From: Codonopsis lanceolata
Taxonomy: Eukaryota; Streptophyta; Magnoliopsida; Asterales; Campanulaceae
Length of the DNA stretch: 64,000 nucleotides
NCBI GenBank assembly: GCA_013146195.2
Contig: CM028377.1
Coordinates: forward strand, 104,189,547-104,253,546
Direction of reading: 5' to 3'
The translations under genes were made by a program, and so were the position numbers. The notes beneath the pieces are model-generated. The model was not told the DNA's origin. It searched no databases and was given only the letters and a program-made list of their open reading frames with translations. Shown here in pieces: positions 1-10,741 of the stretch (its first letter is position 1; each line of letters starts with the position of its first letter).

Positions 1-847
1 ACTGGAAGCAAATTCAACTACGCAAATGCACATGTCTTTTGGTTGGTTATCAAAAGTAGAAGGATATGCATAGATTAGGGTAAGTGCTAAACTCTTGAAC
101 ATAAAAATCACAGCTAGCAAAGCAAAGCTCAATAGAAATTAATGCAAAGATACACCAGAGAACCATGATAGCATATATATCTTGTATTTTGTTTGCTACC
201 CTAAAGAGAATGACAAATCAATTTCACTATTTTATTTAACCTCAAGAGAGAACAAATTCAAAAAACTGTCTCAGAGTCTAAAAAGCATATTGTCGTAAAG
301 TACGGGTTGAACCAAGTCACCTATCTCATTGAACAGAATACATGGACCTAGTTGTACTTGAAAGCATTCATAAAGGATCTTCAATCAATATAGGTTAGTT
401 TGAAAGCCTTTCCCACCTTCAGTCCTAGGGTTCGACTAAGACTTGGAAGAAGAATTACATCAAAATCAAAACGTCAATTTTTTCAAATTGAAGAATAGAG
501 ATGAAGAGAGAAACTACAAATTAAAATTATAGATAGAGAGATAGAGAGATGACGAGAGAAACTTACGGGGCTAGCACTTGCAAAATCGAAATGCCAATTT
601 TTGAATTGAAGAAGAAAGTTGAATAGAGAAACTGCAAATGGCAGCGGTGGAAACTGGAAAGGGCAAGGAGAAGTGAAGAGAGCGACTGGGAATTGGAGGA
701 AAATACCTAGTGCGGGAAAGGGGAAAAGTAAGAAGTGCGGTAGAGGGAAAAGATTTGTGCGCCGAACTAAAAAAAATCCCGCGTTTGTGCTTTATCATGG
801 CAGCAACAAAAATTGGGCTGATTGAGAAGTGCCTCAAAACAATACTT
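1..847. other. No gene seen; possible outer part of a CACTA-like element
   Basis: I see no supportable gene here. A diverged direct duplication links about 455-521 and 583-648: both hold a caaaatc-aaa-cg/tgccaattttt-gaattgaagaa core followed by gagaaactgcaaat. Short reading frames are purine-rich and resemble no family. Because a CACTA terminus is present at 3212 on the far side of the hAT insertion, this stretch may be the inner part of that CACTA-like element; this is inference, since no matching left terminus lies in the window. Confidence 0.35.
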
Positions 848-2253
848 AATTAAACTAGGGGTGGAATCGGGACGGAACCCGTCCCGATTAGCCTTATCCC
901 GATCCCGTCCCGATAGAATTCGGGATTCCAATTTCCTTCCCGATCCCGTTCCCGATAAGTGTTGGGACCCGACGTGTCGGGATCCCGACATGTCGGGAGA
1001 TACAAATCCCGTAATCCCGACAAAATAAAATTTGACAAACATAATTAACAAAATAAAATTTAACAAACATCATTAACAAGATAAACATTCTAAGAAGAAG
1101 TGAATTTAAGATTCTTCTCATCTTCAAAGAATTGAAAATTAATTTGAACAAAAAAGGACTAAAATAACAGAGTCAAGACACCACTGTTAGTTAACAGTCA
1201 TCTTCAACATTAAATTTCATGTTTGCTGCCCAATTCAATTGGATGTTTGCACAATTTCATACCACCTGCACCTGGAAACAAAAATTAAATTCCGGGTTCG
1301 ACGTTGCCTACAATTTACTAGTAAAACGATTCTTATATAATTTGTACAAGCCATTTAGTAATCCGAACGAATAAAAATACAAGACGCAAGGCCAAACTAA
1401 AAAAAATGGCAGTATTTTATCAACTTTATTTAATTAGTTTTTTCAAATACTTCTCAAAGTATACAGTATAGTAGTTAGTGTGGTTGAATTTCAAATGAAA
1501 ATATCAATTTCCCAGTTTTACGACATTTCACAGTTGAGTATCGGTCGCTAACCTATCTTATAGTTATGGACCATCATCAGTTCTCAGTTCTCAAAGTCAC
1601 AAACCCAATTTACTGCGATTTGTGAAGAACCCACGGATCAAAGATTTGTCATTCATTCTTATCCACCCCTCAAAAATGACCAAACTCCTCAAGAAGTCAG
1701 AACAATATCTTTAAAGAATCTGGGAGACAACCTGAGGCCGTCCAAGTGGCATTTAAAATTAGAACCAGAGACTTGAAAGAATAGAAACTTGATTAGTTGA
1801 CACGACAAAATGTTGTAAAAAGCAAAAATGCAAAAAGAGGCACGGACGAACAGGGACAATTTTCTATCTGTCTCAGGAAGCAGGGAATGACTACTAGTAC
1901 TACAACCCAATATAAGAAGCTAAGAAGAGCAGCAGCCAGTCTTCTGGGCAACTGGTTGGTCCCTAATCAGCAAAACAGAGCAATGTGTAACCAAATCAGC
2001 TTAACTCAATCTATAATCCCTTTTCCAATCAACAAATTTTATAACCCTGATAAAGAAACACACACACTTGATAACAAAAATCAAAACAAATGAAAACACT
2101 CAAAAACAAGAAATGGGTATTTGGACCACAAGCAGAAACCTTCAAATTTGCGAGAGATAGACTGATAGACGCAAGAGGGAGAGATGGAGAGAGAGAGAAA
2201 GAGCGAGAGATTGAGAGAAACTTACAGTAAGAGAGAGAGAAACGGCAGCCGGA

Positions 2254-2563
2254 GGAGATGATGGACGATTCGCGACGAGGTTGAGAGAGAAACGGCGGCC
2301 GAAAGAGACGATGGCCGATTCGCGATGAAGTTGAGAGAGAAGAGGCGGGGGGGAGGATTTGGGATTTCTAGCGTTCTTTTGTGAGAGAGACTGAATGACT
2401 GAAACTGAGGAGATGATGGACGATTCGCGACGAGGTTGAGAGAGAAACGGCGGCCGGAGGAGACGATGGCCGATTCGCGATGAAGTTGAGAGAGAAGAGG
2501 CGGGGGGGAGGATTTGGGATTTCTAGGGTTCTTTTGTGAGAGAGACTGAATGACTGAAACTGA
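2254..2563. repeat. 155-bp tandem duplication inside the hAT element
   Basis: Two adjacent, nearly identical 155-bp units (2254-2408 and 2409-2563) each begin ggagatgatggacgattcgc and end actgaaactga. Only a few substitutions separate them (for example gccgaaag versus gccggagg). Each unit itself holds two diverged half-repeats around gattcgcgacgaggttgaga. The minus strand gives a repetitive 131-residue Ser/Pro/Leu-rich frame (2222-2617) with no recognisable domain, best read as a by-product of the repeat. Confidence 0.85.
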
Positions 2564-2597
2564 TAGACGCACAGCAGCATAAAACATAGTATTAATA

Positions 2598-2845
2598 CTC
2601 CTCCGTCCGTAAATCATCGTCCTTTTTCGACCGTCTCAAAATAATTATCCATTTTGAAACTTACTTTTTAGAACATCATTTTTATCATTTTACTCTTACT
2701 TTTTTACTCTATTTTAATTATGAGCCACATATACATGAACATTAATGAAAAGTACACACTAAATCAATATAAATAATCAAGTCAATTACTTTTTCTTAAA
2801 CTATACGCCGAGTCAAGCAGGACAATTATTTAAGAACGGAGAGAG
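2598..2845. mobile_element. Stowaway-like MITE (Tc1/Mariner) nested in the hAT element
   Basis: A 248-bp element starts ctcctccgtccgt and ends ttaagaacggagagag; the ends are inverted repeats of the ctccctccgtcc type that is characteristic of plant Stowaway MITEs. A TA dinucleotide flanks both sides (2596-2597, 2846-2847). The interior is AT-rich and non-coding. Its position inside the hAT element shows that it inserted after the hAT element. Confidence 0.75.
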
Positions 2846-3034
2846 TAGTAAACATTAACAGTACATTGTCGGGTCGGGACGGAATCCCGACGGGATTGAA
2901 AATTTCCAAAATATGTTGGGATGGGAAAAATCTAAATAAAGTCGGAATCGGAATTTTATCAGGTCGGAAAATATCGTGTCGGATGTCGGGTCAGTGTTGG
3001 GAAAAATGGGAAATTTGCCAGTCCTAAATTAAAC

Positions 3035-3212
3035 AACACTTAAAAAGAGTGACACTTATAAAAGCCCCAAAAAATAATTTTATGAGGCTTTTCAAAATAA
3101 AAATTGGCAATGTGTAAAATGACATTTTTAAAAGTTCCGATAGATATTTTTATGAAGCATTTCAAAAAGAGTCACTTACAAAATATCACAAGAGTTTATT
3201 TTTCTTGTAGTG
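3035..3212. mobile_element. CACTA-type transposon terminus
   Basis: The stretch ends tttttcttgtagtg, the reverse complement of the CACTACAAGAAAAA terminus common to plant CACTA (En/Spm) elements. Upstream are degenerate subterminal repeats: two blocks built on a cttttaaaag...ttttatgaggcttttcaaaa theme at about 3052-3100 and 3120-3170. The hAT element (856-3026) sits just inside this end, so the CACTA-like element is older. Its opposite end was not found in the window. Confidence 0.6.
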
Positions 3213-5148
3213 GGTTTAACTCAACTTAACCCGCAAATTAATCGGGTTAAGCTGGATAACCCATTTAAATTCGATAAAATTATGGGTCAGTCCACTTTTG
3301 AAAGTTTTAATTCGTTTTAGTATATTGTTTTTTTTAACTGGAAAATGACATTTTTAGGGGCGAAATGACTGCAATGTCCTCAATGAGTTTGAGACATACT
3401 ACAAAAATGCATCGCAATTCAAAAATTTATACACCATGATTCAAAAAATTGATGTATCGCGATTCTAATATTTTTTGAAAATATATTACGATTCAAATAT
3501 TTGAGTATTTGTATCTCAACCGTTTAAAATACAAACAGACATCATCATCTACTTATTAATAAATTTCACATCGAAAGCATCATCGCCTATTAATTAATAA
3601 ATTTCACATCAAAAAACATCATCACTTGTTAATTAATAAATTCACATCGAAAACTACAATATTCATCAATGCACTTATGCACCGGCTTGACCTGAGGAGA
3701 TTTTCCTTTTCTTTTACCCACAAAATCTTTCCGGTCTATACCCTTCTAGAATTTTTTCTTCTTCTTTCTTTTTCTATATTCCTGATTTATGTAGTCGAAG
3801 GACGAGACCCGACTAGACCCCACAATCATTCACCATTGTTTTAAGTGTATTATTTTGAATTCAATTCTAGGAATTTGAACTGAGAATGAAGGGTGGAGTG
3901 GATTATTTTGAATTTAATCATTCACCATTGTTTCGCGATTTGGGCTGGTTCTCCCCATGCTTTTGAAGTTGTCGATCTCATCTCCAAGCTCGTCACCAAT
4001 GATCTGGTATAATTAATTCACTCCGAATAAATTTTTGAATCGCGATACATAAGTTTTTGAATTGCAATTCAAAAAATGATGTGTCGCGATTCAAAAAATG
4101 ATGTATCGCGATTCAAAGCAAGACACCAACGAATCTTTCTCTGTTTCCAAGTCAACCTTTTATATTTCCTCTCTACTATATATAGCTGCTTCATCTTTAT
4201 CAAAAATGGGAGCGGCTTACAGAGAAGAAATCATCGTTGTCTTCATTGATGCTCATCGTTTGCAGATCTGAGTTGTGGGTTGTCCGTTTTATCTAAAATG
4301 AGTTTTTTTTTTCGATTGAACTCTATTTCCCCGTCAAATCATCGTTGTCTCCATTGAATCTCTGTAATTGTTGATTCGAAATTAGTCCATTTGATTCCCA
4401 GTTTAGATCTTTGTTGGTAACTGGGTTGTATGCAATTAGAGGTGTTCTATTATGCATTTACCGAGTTTTTTTCTTTTTAACTTTTGGTATTATAGGAACA
4501 TTTATTTCAAAGACGGTTTTTTGCGATTTAAAAAAAAAAAGGGTGGACTGGAGCGGTAACAAATGTTATAAAAGGGACCGGCCCGAATTTCTCCCTTTAA
4601 ATTCATTATATTATGGAATAATTGCGGCCCGGTACCATTTTTTGAAAATGTAACCGCTATAGTACCTTTTTTTTTAATCCGCAAAAGTCCATTTTCATAA
4701 TTTTGTTCCAAAATTACCCGCGACATGCTACTTCGGTCTTTTTCCATTTTCTCATTTTCTCATTTTCTCTTCTTTCTCTTCACTCTCTGACTTCTTCTCC
4801 CTCCTCTTCGTCTTGCTCTTCTTCCTCTTCTTCTCAGATTTGCTCGTCATCTAGCTTCATCTTCATCGCTCTTTTCTCCATCACCGGCCTCTTGTCTTCT
4901 TCTTCGGCCAAGCAGCTCCAAGCGCACCAATATCAACCACCGCTCTGGGGGACTACCGATGCACGTGTAAGAACCCTGTTTCGACACCGCGGGCCTCGTT
5001 ACTGAAAAGCGGGCAAGTTGGAAACATTAGAGCGCGCGGAATATGTTCGCCCTCGTCGTGGACTCTTAAAAATATGTGTACAGATTCGTCATCTCTATTT
5101 TAAAGTTAAACATAGAAAAACCAATTGTACTAAAAAATGTATAGATTC
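3213..5148. other. AT-rich unassigned DNA
   Basis: No supportable gene. It contains two diverged groups of a short repeat built on tcgcgattcaaaaaatgatgt (about 3407-3500 and 4033-4122), and a three-copy, roughly 45-55-bp tandem repeat with an aattaataaatttcacatc core (about 3545-3655). A CT-rich tract at 4740-4920 yields a Ser/Leu-rich 100-residue frame (4703-5005) that looks like translated microsatellite. A poly-A run sits at 4531-4541. Confidence 0.5.
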
Positions 5149-5223
5149 GGAGGCTAAGTTACGAGTTGGGAAGAGGTTAAACACCTAACTCGCCCTTTCG
5201 GTCTGATTTTAGGGTTTTGTTAA
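5149..5223. mobile_element. Fragment related to the Tat/Ogre-like LTR
   Basis: This stretch carries ggctaagttacgagttggga, a spacer, then aactcgccctttcggtct. The same arrangement occurs in both LTR copies of the Gypsy derivative further downstream (near 21595-21645 and 29036-29092). The copy here is more diverged. It is probably a remnant of a related LTR; neither end could be defined. Confidence 0.55.
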
Positions 5224-5270
5224 AATAACATGTTTTATAACGTATTTAGTCTAGAAAAAGGTATTTATTA

Positions 5271-5290
5271 GTATATATATATATATATAT
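5271..5290. repeat. (TA)n microsatellite
   Basis: A short uninterrupted run of TA units directly abuts the start of the SIRE-like LTR sequence at 5291. Confidence 0.8.
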
Positions 5291-6517
5291 ATTTGGAATA
5301 TGCTTCTTGATAATCAAATTATCTTGTGGCATATCCCTAAATATTTTGATTTACTTGTTCCCATTACTGTGTGTTATAACAAGTGGCTAAAAGGTCTACG
5401 TACCGGTTAGTGTGGCAGCTTGTTTGACAACACATAGGTCTTAGATTAGGTCGTCCTAGTCAAATCCTAACCTCCTCATAGATGATTGAATAGAACAGCA
5501 CCTCATATGCACAAGCACCACAGACTTCGAAGTCTCAAAGGCTCTTCGTAAAACTCGTCACCAAGCCAGACTTGTTGAATACACTAAAGGACACCACGAA
5601 GACTCGCCACCAGCCGAGGCGTGCTCTGTGACAAAGTCTCAAAGGATTCCTCACCAGCAAACTTGTCAAGTGCATCTCGAAGACACCTTGAAGACCCACC
5701 AGCAGACCTGTTACGGTTTGAATGTTCACATCAACGAATAGCGGTCATTCTTTCAAAGATAGACTCGGCCTTGAACATCATACCGGCAAACTTTACTTTG
5801 CAAGTGCTTCAGAGAAGTCAAGACTACACAGATCAAGACAAAGACAAAAAGTGCCCAAGCTTCGAAAGAAAACGTCAAAATCTTTGAAGCCTGACACCAT
5901 TGATCATGCAAGATCTTTTCTCTCTCATGTGATCTGAAAAAACATTTACTTTATTGGACAGATCATTTAAACAGTGCATCAGACGTCAGACTCACTTTTC
6001 AGAGAGCTATCAATGACATCGACGGCAACCCTTCGAGATCTTGAAGACAAAGCCTTTATCCATCGGCAAAGGTCCGGTATGAACAACACATCTCTATCCG
6101 ATTGATTTCAACATACAACATCTCTAACGGATAGAAGGTTTATCTTCAAAATCTCAACGATCATCTTGACAACGATCAATATAAAAAGGATATCTCTTCT
6201 ACTCTTCAAAGACGACGATGAATGAGACGACGAAAAGTCTCTGAATCTGCACCAATAACTTCGAAGAAGAAAAGAGATCGACAACGAGATCGTCTTCACC
6301 AACGCATCTCAGATATCTACATCCTGGTTGCAGTGAGGTTACCCAGACCTTATCAAATCACCTCCCGTGAATTGCTAGGAAGAACTACCTTGAAGAAGAG
6401 AAGAGAGATCAGAGATCATCAACAATCAAGATTCTCATTTTGGTCAAGAACCCAGTTCTTGATTTGAGTTCTTCATCTTTCTTCGAAGAACTCAGCTTTT
6501 AGCTGAAGCTTCAAAAA
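5291..6517 (+). mobile_element. SIRE/Maximus-like Copia LTR, interrupted by a Helitron
   Basis: The start (tttggaatatgc) matches the TGTTGGAATATG start of SIRE-type LTRs seen elsewhere in this window (13707, 37511). The internal motif cgtaccggttagtgtggcag at 5400-5420 has a counterpart at 37617-37640, and the stretch gtcaagaac...cttgatttgagttcttc at about 6443-6475 has one at 43112-43145. A TATA-like box (atataaaaagg) lies at 6179-6189. The sequence stops where the Helitron begins. Whether the LTR resumes at 8662 is uncertain. Confidence 0.65.
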
Positions 6518-6532
6518 TCTATATATATATAA

Positions 6533-6860
6533 TGACAAGGGTGGATTTTTCCCTCCAAATCTCACTTTTGAATTATTAACTTTTGAGTTACTATTTCATT
6601 CTTTCTCTTTCTTATCTTCTCTTCCATGGTTGTATTTCTCTTTCTTTCTTCCTCTCCTTCATATTTTCTCTCTCATCACCACCATCTCCTTTCTTTTAAA
6701 TATGTTTAAACATTTTTCTCTCTGTAAACATAAAAAATAGTAACTAAAACAAAAATAAAACAAAAATATAAGAAGTTAGTAAAATAAAAATAATTTATGG
6801 AACAAGCAACTATAAAAAATAAAATTAACAGAATCAACAAAACAAAAAATAAATAAATAA

Positions 6861-6911
<51 letters not shown>

Positions 6912-7235
6912 GACAAAGGTGAATTTTTCCCTCAAAATCTCACTTTTGAATTATTAACTTTTGAGTTACCATTTCACTCTTTCTCTCTCTTATCTGGTTG
7001 TATTTCTCTTTCTCTCTTCCGTCTCCTCCATATTTTCTCTCTCATCACCACCATCTTCTCTCTTTTAAATATGTTTAAACATTTTCTCTCTTTAAACATA
7101 AAAAATAGTAACTAAAACAAAAATAATAATTCCCGAGTCAAGAAAACAAAAATATAAGAAGTTAGTAAAATAAAAATAATTTATGGAACAAGCAACTATA
7201 AAAAATAAAAGTTACAGAATCACAAAACAAAAATA
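6533..7235. repeat. Direct duplication of the Helitron 5' region, period about 378 bp
   Basis: The blocks 6533-6855 and 6911-7235 are close copies: both start tgacaa(a/g)ggtg.atttttccct and contain the same ttttgaattattaacttttg stretch, ctctctcatcaccaccatct, then atttatggaacaagcaacta. They are separated by a (TA)n run (about 6864-6908). The second copy carries a small insertion and a deletion relative to the first. Confidence 0.85.
6864..6908. repeat. (TA)n microsatellite between duplicated Helitron blocks
   Basis: Roughly 22 TA units precede the second copy of the Helitron 5' region. The first copy is likewise preceded by a shorter TATATATA run at 6521-6530. Confidence 0.9.
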
Positions 7236-7880
7236 ATTTAAAGTGGAGGTTAGTAAAATAAAATAATTTACGGAACAAAAGTTTAAAACAAATTCTTAAA
7301 AATATATATGTAAAAAAATACGTTAGTAAAATAAAAATATTTGATGGAACAAAAATAATAGTTAGAAAGTCAATAAAAATAAAAACAATTTAAACTAAGG
7401 TTACTAAAAGAATAAAAATAATTTACGGAACAAAATTTTAAAACAAATTCTTAAAAATAGCTATGTAAAACAAAAATGCATTAGTTAAATAAAAATATTT
7501 GATGAATAAAAATAATAGTTACGGAGTCAATAAAACAAAAATAATTTAAACCGAGGTTAGTAAAATTATATAAATAATTTATGAAACAAAAATTTACAAC
7601 GAATTCTTAAAAATATTTAGGTAAAACAAAAATACGTTAGTAAAATAAAAATATTTGATGGAACAAAAAGAATAGTTATAGAGTCAATAAAACAAAATAA
7701 TTTAAATTGAGGTTAGTAAAATAATAATAAAAAATTATGGAACAATTTTTTTTCCTGTAAAAATAATTCTTAAAAATAAAAAAAAAATAGTTACGAAGTC
7801 AATAAAACAAAAAATATATAATGGAAGTTATTAAAATTAAAATAATTTACAAAACAAAAATATTTGTTAATGGTAAAAAT
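7236..7880. repeat. AT-rich tandem array inside the Helitron
   Basis: About four to five diverged units of roughly 120-150 bp repeat the order: ...gaggttagtaaaataaaaat, aatttacggaacaaaa, aaacaaattcttaaaaata, acgttagtaaaataaaaata, tttgatggaacaaaaataat, agtcaataaaacaaaaataa. The units accumulate substitutions and deletions toward the right end. No coding potential. Confidence 0.75.
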
Positions 7881-8661
7881 AATTTCGTTATTTTTATTTT
7901 AGCTTATTTTTTCTCATAAATTTATTTATTCATAAAATACAAATATAATTTAATAAAAGTAATTATTCAAAAGAAAGAACTTATTTGAGTTCACATTCTA
8001 TTTGAAAGACGGAAAAAAAAATTAAGTTTGTTCCAAGACATTCATTATACATAGTTTTTGAATAGTATAAAATGTTCGGGGTTGTCAAACCATGAATTGG
8101 TACTTAAAATTAGTGTTCCAGCAATGCTCATGAGAAATATTGACCATGCTGCAGGGTTGTGCAATGAAACTAGACTGATCATTATAAATCTTGTGGATCA
8201 CATTGTTGAAACATATTTTTTGAAAGGAAGCAATATTAGAGGAAATATTTTTATCCCAAGATTGTCATTAACTTATTCGATGTAAGACTGTCTTTCAAGT
8301 TCCAGAGGAAACAATTTACATTGCGGGTATCATATGCAATGACAATTAACAAGTTTCAAAGTTAATAATTGTACGTATGTCTTTTTTAGAACCAAAAAAA
8401 AAAAAAAACTAGTATTTAGCCATAAACAGTTATATGTTGTAGTTTCTAGAGTAACAAATTATTTTGGTTTGAAGATATTGATATGTAGTGAAGATGAAAA
8501 ACCAACTAATAAGACAACAAATGTTGTGTATAAAAATATTTTTTTAGAATCTATAATGATTAGTGATATACTTATATTGAATTGTTAATAAACTGATCCT
8601 CCTTATTTTGTTTATATACAATTTTATTGACGTGCGTTTAACGCACGGGTTAAAAAACTAG

Positions 8662-9250
8662 TATATTTCTAAAGCTGAAGGTCAAGTCGTTGATCGATTT
8701 GAAGACTAAACCCAGATGTTGCCCAAGGAAGATGAAGAGCTGTTTGTACATATCACATTCATATCTCCATATTTGTATTTCGATACAAATGATGTTGATT
8801 GTGTAATAATCAATCATCTTAGGAGGTCGAGTGCTCTGCACTTATTCGTTCAGATAATAACCATAGTGTCTTCTCATTATTGTTTCTCATCTGGTCTCCT
8901 ATTGTCCTTTGTACTTAAGAGTTTGTCTATAAACGATTAAGTACAAGATTAAGGGATTGATGAAGACGAGAATAAAAATTTTCTAGGTTGATGTAATTTA
9001 GTCTAGGTTGAATAAATGTAATGTAATCTTTATCTCTGAATAAATTGATGTTTTTTCAATTATTCATCTTCCAATCTTTTCAATAAACTGATTTATCTTT
9101 TAATGAAAAGCCAATTTCTTTTGAAAAGCCACATTTAAAACACGCATATAATGGTGTATGACTCTTAAGACTTCTTAACCTAAGCCATATAATATTTGCT
9201 TACGGCTACTTAAGACTTCTTAAAACCTAACTCTAAATATTAAGCAGGCT
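8662..9250. other. Unassigned, possible continuation of the Helitron-interrupted LTR
   Basis: No gene is supported. The sequence directly abuts the Helitron 3' end and may belong to the LTR sequence interrupted at 6517, but I could not align it convincingly to the other SIRE-like LTR copies. It contains a duplicated ctaggttga...gtaatttagt/aatgtaatgtaatc stretch (about 8982-9030) of the type found near polyadenylation regions. Confidence 0.3.
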
Positions 9251-10727
9251 TTTGTTTAAACAGCTTGACGGTTCACCGAGAGTTCATAACTTTGTTGAGA
9301 GCAAAATCTTCTGTTATGTTCTGTTCTGTTCTAAGCCGACAGCAGACATGCTCGACAAGTCTACCGTCTATACTACTAAAACCTATACTTCATGCATATT
9401 GTTGTTTCTCATTTGTATTTTAATTTACATCTGTTCATATATTACATTAGTTTTATACGTTAATGGCTAATTGGGCTGCGTATCAATTAGCGTGGCAACT
9501 ATGTATAAAACTTCGCCATAGAATAGTTTGTTTTTAGGCTTCACATGTTCAGCGGAAGACTTCAGCAATGCTTCACCGGAAGACTTTCAACAGCATCCAG
9601 CGGCAAACCTTGTAAGCATGTGTTCAAGCATGACGTGTCCAGCCTACCAAGACTTAGTGGATTAATTCAAATTTATCCTTCATCAGTTTAAAATTTGAAT
9701 TCAAGCATCCCCAAACTTCTCAGACACGTTTCAACAGCTTTCCAAAAAGCTGGAAGACTCTCGCGTACTAAACAGTGATAGAGCAGGTGAACATACTGAC
9801 ACTTACAAGTCTGAAATTCTAATTGTTCGGCTACCAACTCCTGCAAACAACTCTGCACCACTCCCTACTCATTCTCAGTGAGGATAAAATCTACAAGACA
9901 GCTCCATGCATTTAATGCATTCAACCTAATAGAGCTGTTACACTTCGTCTTCTCCAATGGATCTTAAGAATGCTCCTTTTATAAATACTGTCATTAGAGA
10001 CTGAAGAAAAACAACTGTCCTGAAATGCTCTGGAATTCTACAACAACTCAAAGTCCTTATACTCAGTGCATTCAAAAGATCTTAAACTGATCAAGAAGTC
10101 CTCGACAACAAGAAGAAGATCTGTTTCAACATTTTTCTTAAGCTTCTTATTGTTGTCCTCCTTAAACTATTCTTCTACACGAATTAAATATCTTGTTTAT
10201 CTAGATATTCAATTCCCAAACCCCCAAACACAAGTCAAATATTTTGTACACGATCCATTAGATATATTCCTTGTAATAGAACTAGTAGAAAACATAGTGC
10301 ACATTTTAAATCCAAGGTTGACTACCTTGGTGGTGGACATAGCACTCTTTATAGTGTGAACCATCTCAAATACTTGTGTTCATCATTGATTGTTGCTTAC
10401 TGCTTTGATCTGGTTCTTATTTCCTTTACTTATCTCTTCAACAGCATACTTAAATATTCAGTCCAGTCTACTGGTAGTCCTTAATCGGCAGACTTGAACT
10501 GTCTTCCTTACAAGACTTCTGCTACTTCAATCTCCTTAATAGATTGCAAGTGCTTGTTTTAGGAACATATACGAAAAGTTTTTAAGTGTCTAATAAGCTA
10601 TTCAACCCCCCTTCTAGCTTATTATTGTGCCCTTTGAGACTAACACATATCCAAAAGAAAAGTTTTTAATGTGGTATCATAGGCTATTCACCCCCCTAGC
10701 CTATTTGAGCTTTATTGCGGACCAACA
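9251..10727 (+). mobile_element. SIRE-like Copia LTR (5' boundary uncertain)
   Basis: The right end is well defined: gctattcacccccctagcct...accaaca, followed at once by a primer-binding site. The segment near 10289-10360 (agtgcac...aaatccaagg...ggtggtggac...agtgtgaac) parallels 15715-15775 of the next LTR, so the two belong to related families. A TATA-like stretch (ttttataaatac) is at 9978-9989. The motif gcgtatcaattagcgtggca at 9478-9498 is a diverged form of the cgtaccggttagtgtggcag motif. A roughly 90-bp near-duplication around 10595 and 10680 repeats the ctattca-cccccc tail. The left boundary is approximate. Confidence 0.6.
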
Positions 10728-10729
10728 AT

Positions 10730-10741
10730 TGGTATCAGAGC
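10730..10741 (+). other. Primer-binding site, initiator-Met tRNA type
   Basis: The sequence tggtatcagagc lies two bases after the LTR end and is the canonical Ty1/Copia primer-binding site complementary to the 3' end of plant initiator methionine tRNA. No gag reading frame follows, so the element is truncated or decayed beyond recognition downstream. Confidence 0.9.

Larger units (their letters stand above)
856..3026. mobile_element. Non-autonomous hAT-type DNA transposon with 8-bp TSD
   Basis: The element starts with taggggtgga and ends with gccagtccta, imperfect terminal inverted repeats of the TAGGGGTGG hAT type. It is flanked by the perfect 8-bp target-site duplication aattaaac (848-855 and 3027-3034), the size typical of hAT transposition. 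Both subterminal regions (860-1020 and 2868-3000) are packed with GTCGGGA/TCCCGAC motifs in both orientations, as expected for transposase-binding subterminal repeats. No transposase is encoded, so it is a 2.17-kb non-autonomous copy. It contains a 155-bp tandem duplication and a Stowaway-like MITE that inserted later. Confidence 0.88.
6518..8661 (+). mobile_element. Helitron (non-autonomous)
   Basis: The 3' end is diagnostic: a perfect 7-bp hairpin cgtgcgt-tta-acgcacg (8631-8647) followed about 10 bases later by the terminal CTAG (8658-8661). The 5' end starts TCTATATATATA, matching the 5'-TC rule. The host dinucleotide is A (6517) and T (8662), as expected for insertion between A and T, with no target duplication. 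No Rep/helicase reading frame is present. The left third holds a 378-bp-period duplication and the middle an AT-rich tandem array. A second copy of the 5' terminal region at about 6900 suggests a partial duplication or tandem insertion. Confidence 0.82.

Noticed and set aside
2222..2617. 131-residue minus-strand reading frame
   Set aside because: It is produced by the 155-bp tandem duplication and repeats the same peptide; no family resemblance.
4703..5005. 100-residue Ser/Leu-rich frame that looks like a signal peptide
   Set aside because: It is the translation of a CT-rich low-complexity tract; no domain, and it ends in AT-rich unassigned DNA with no supporting exon.
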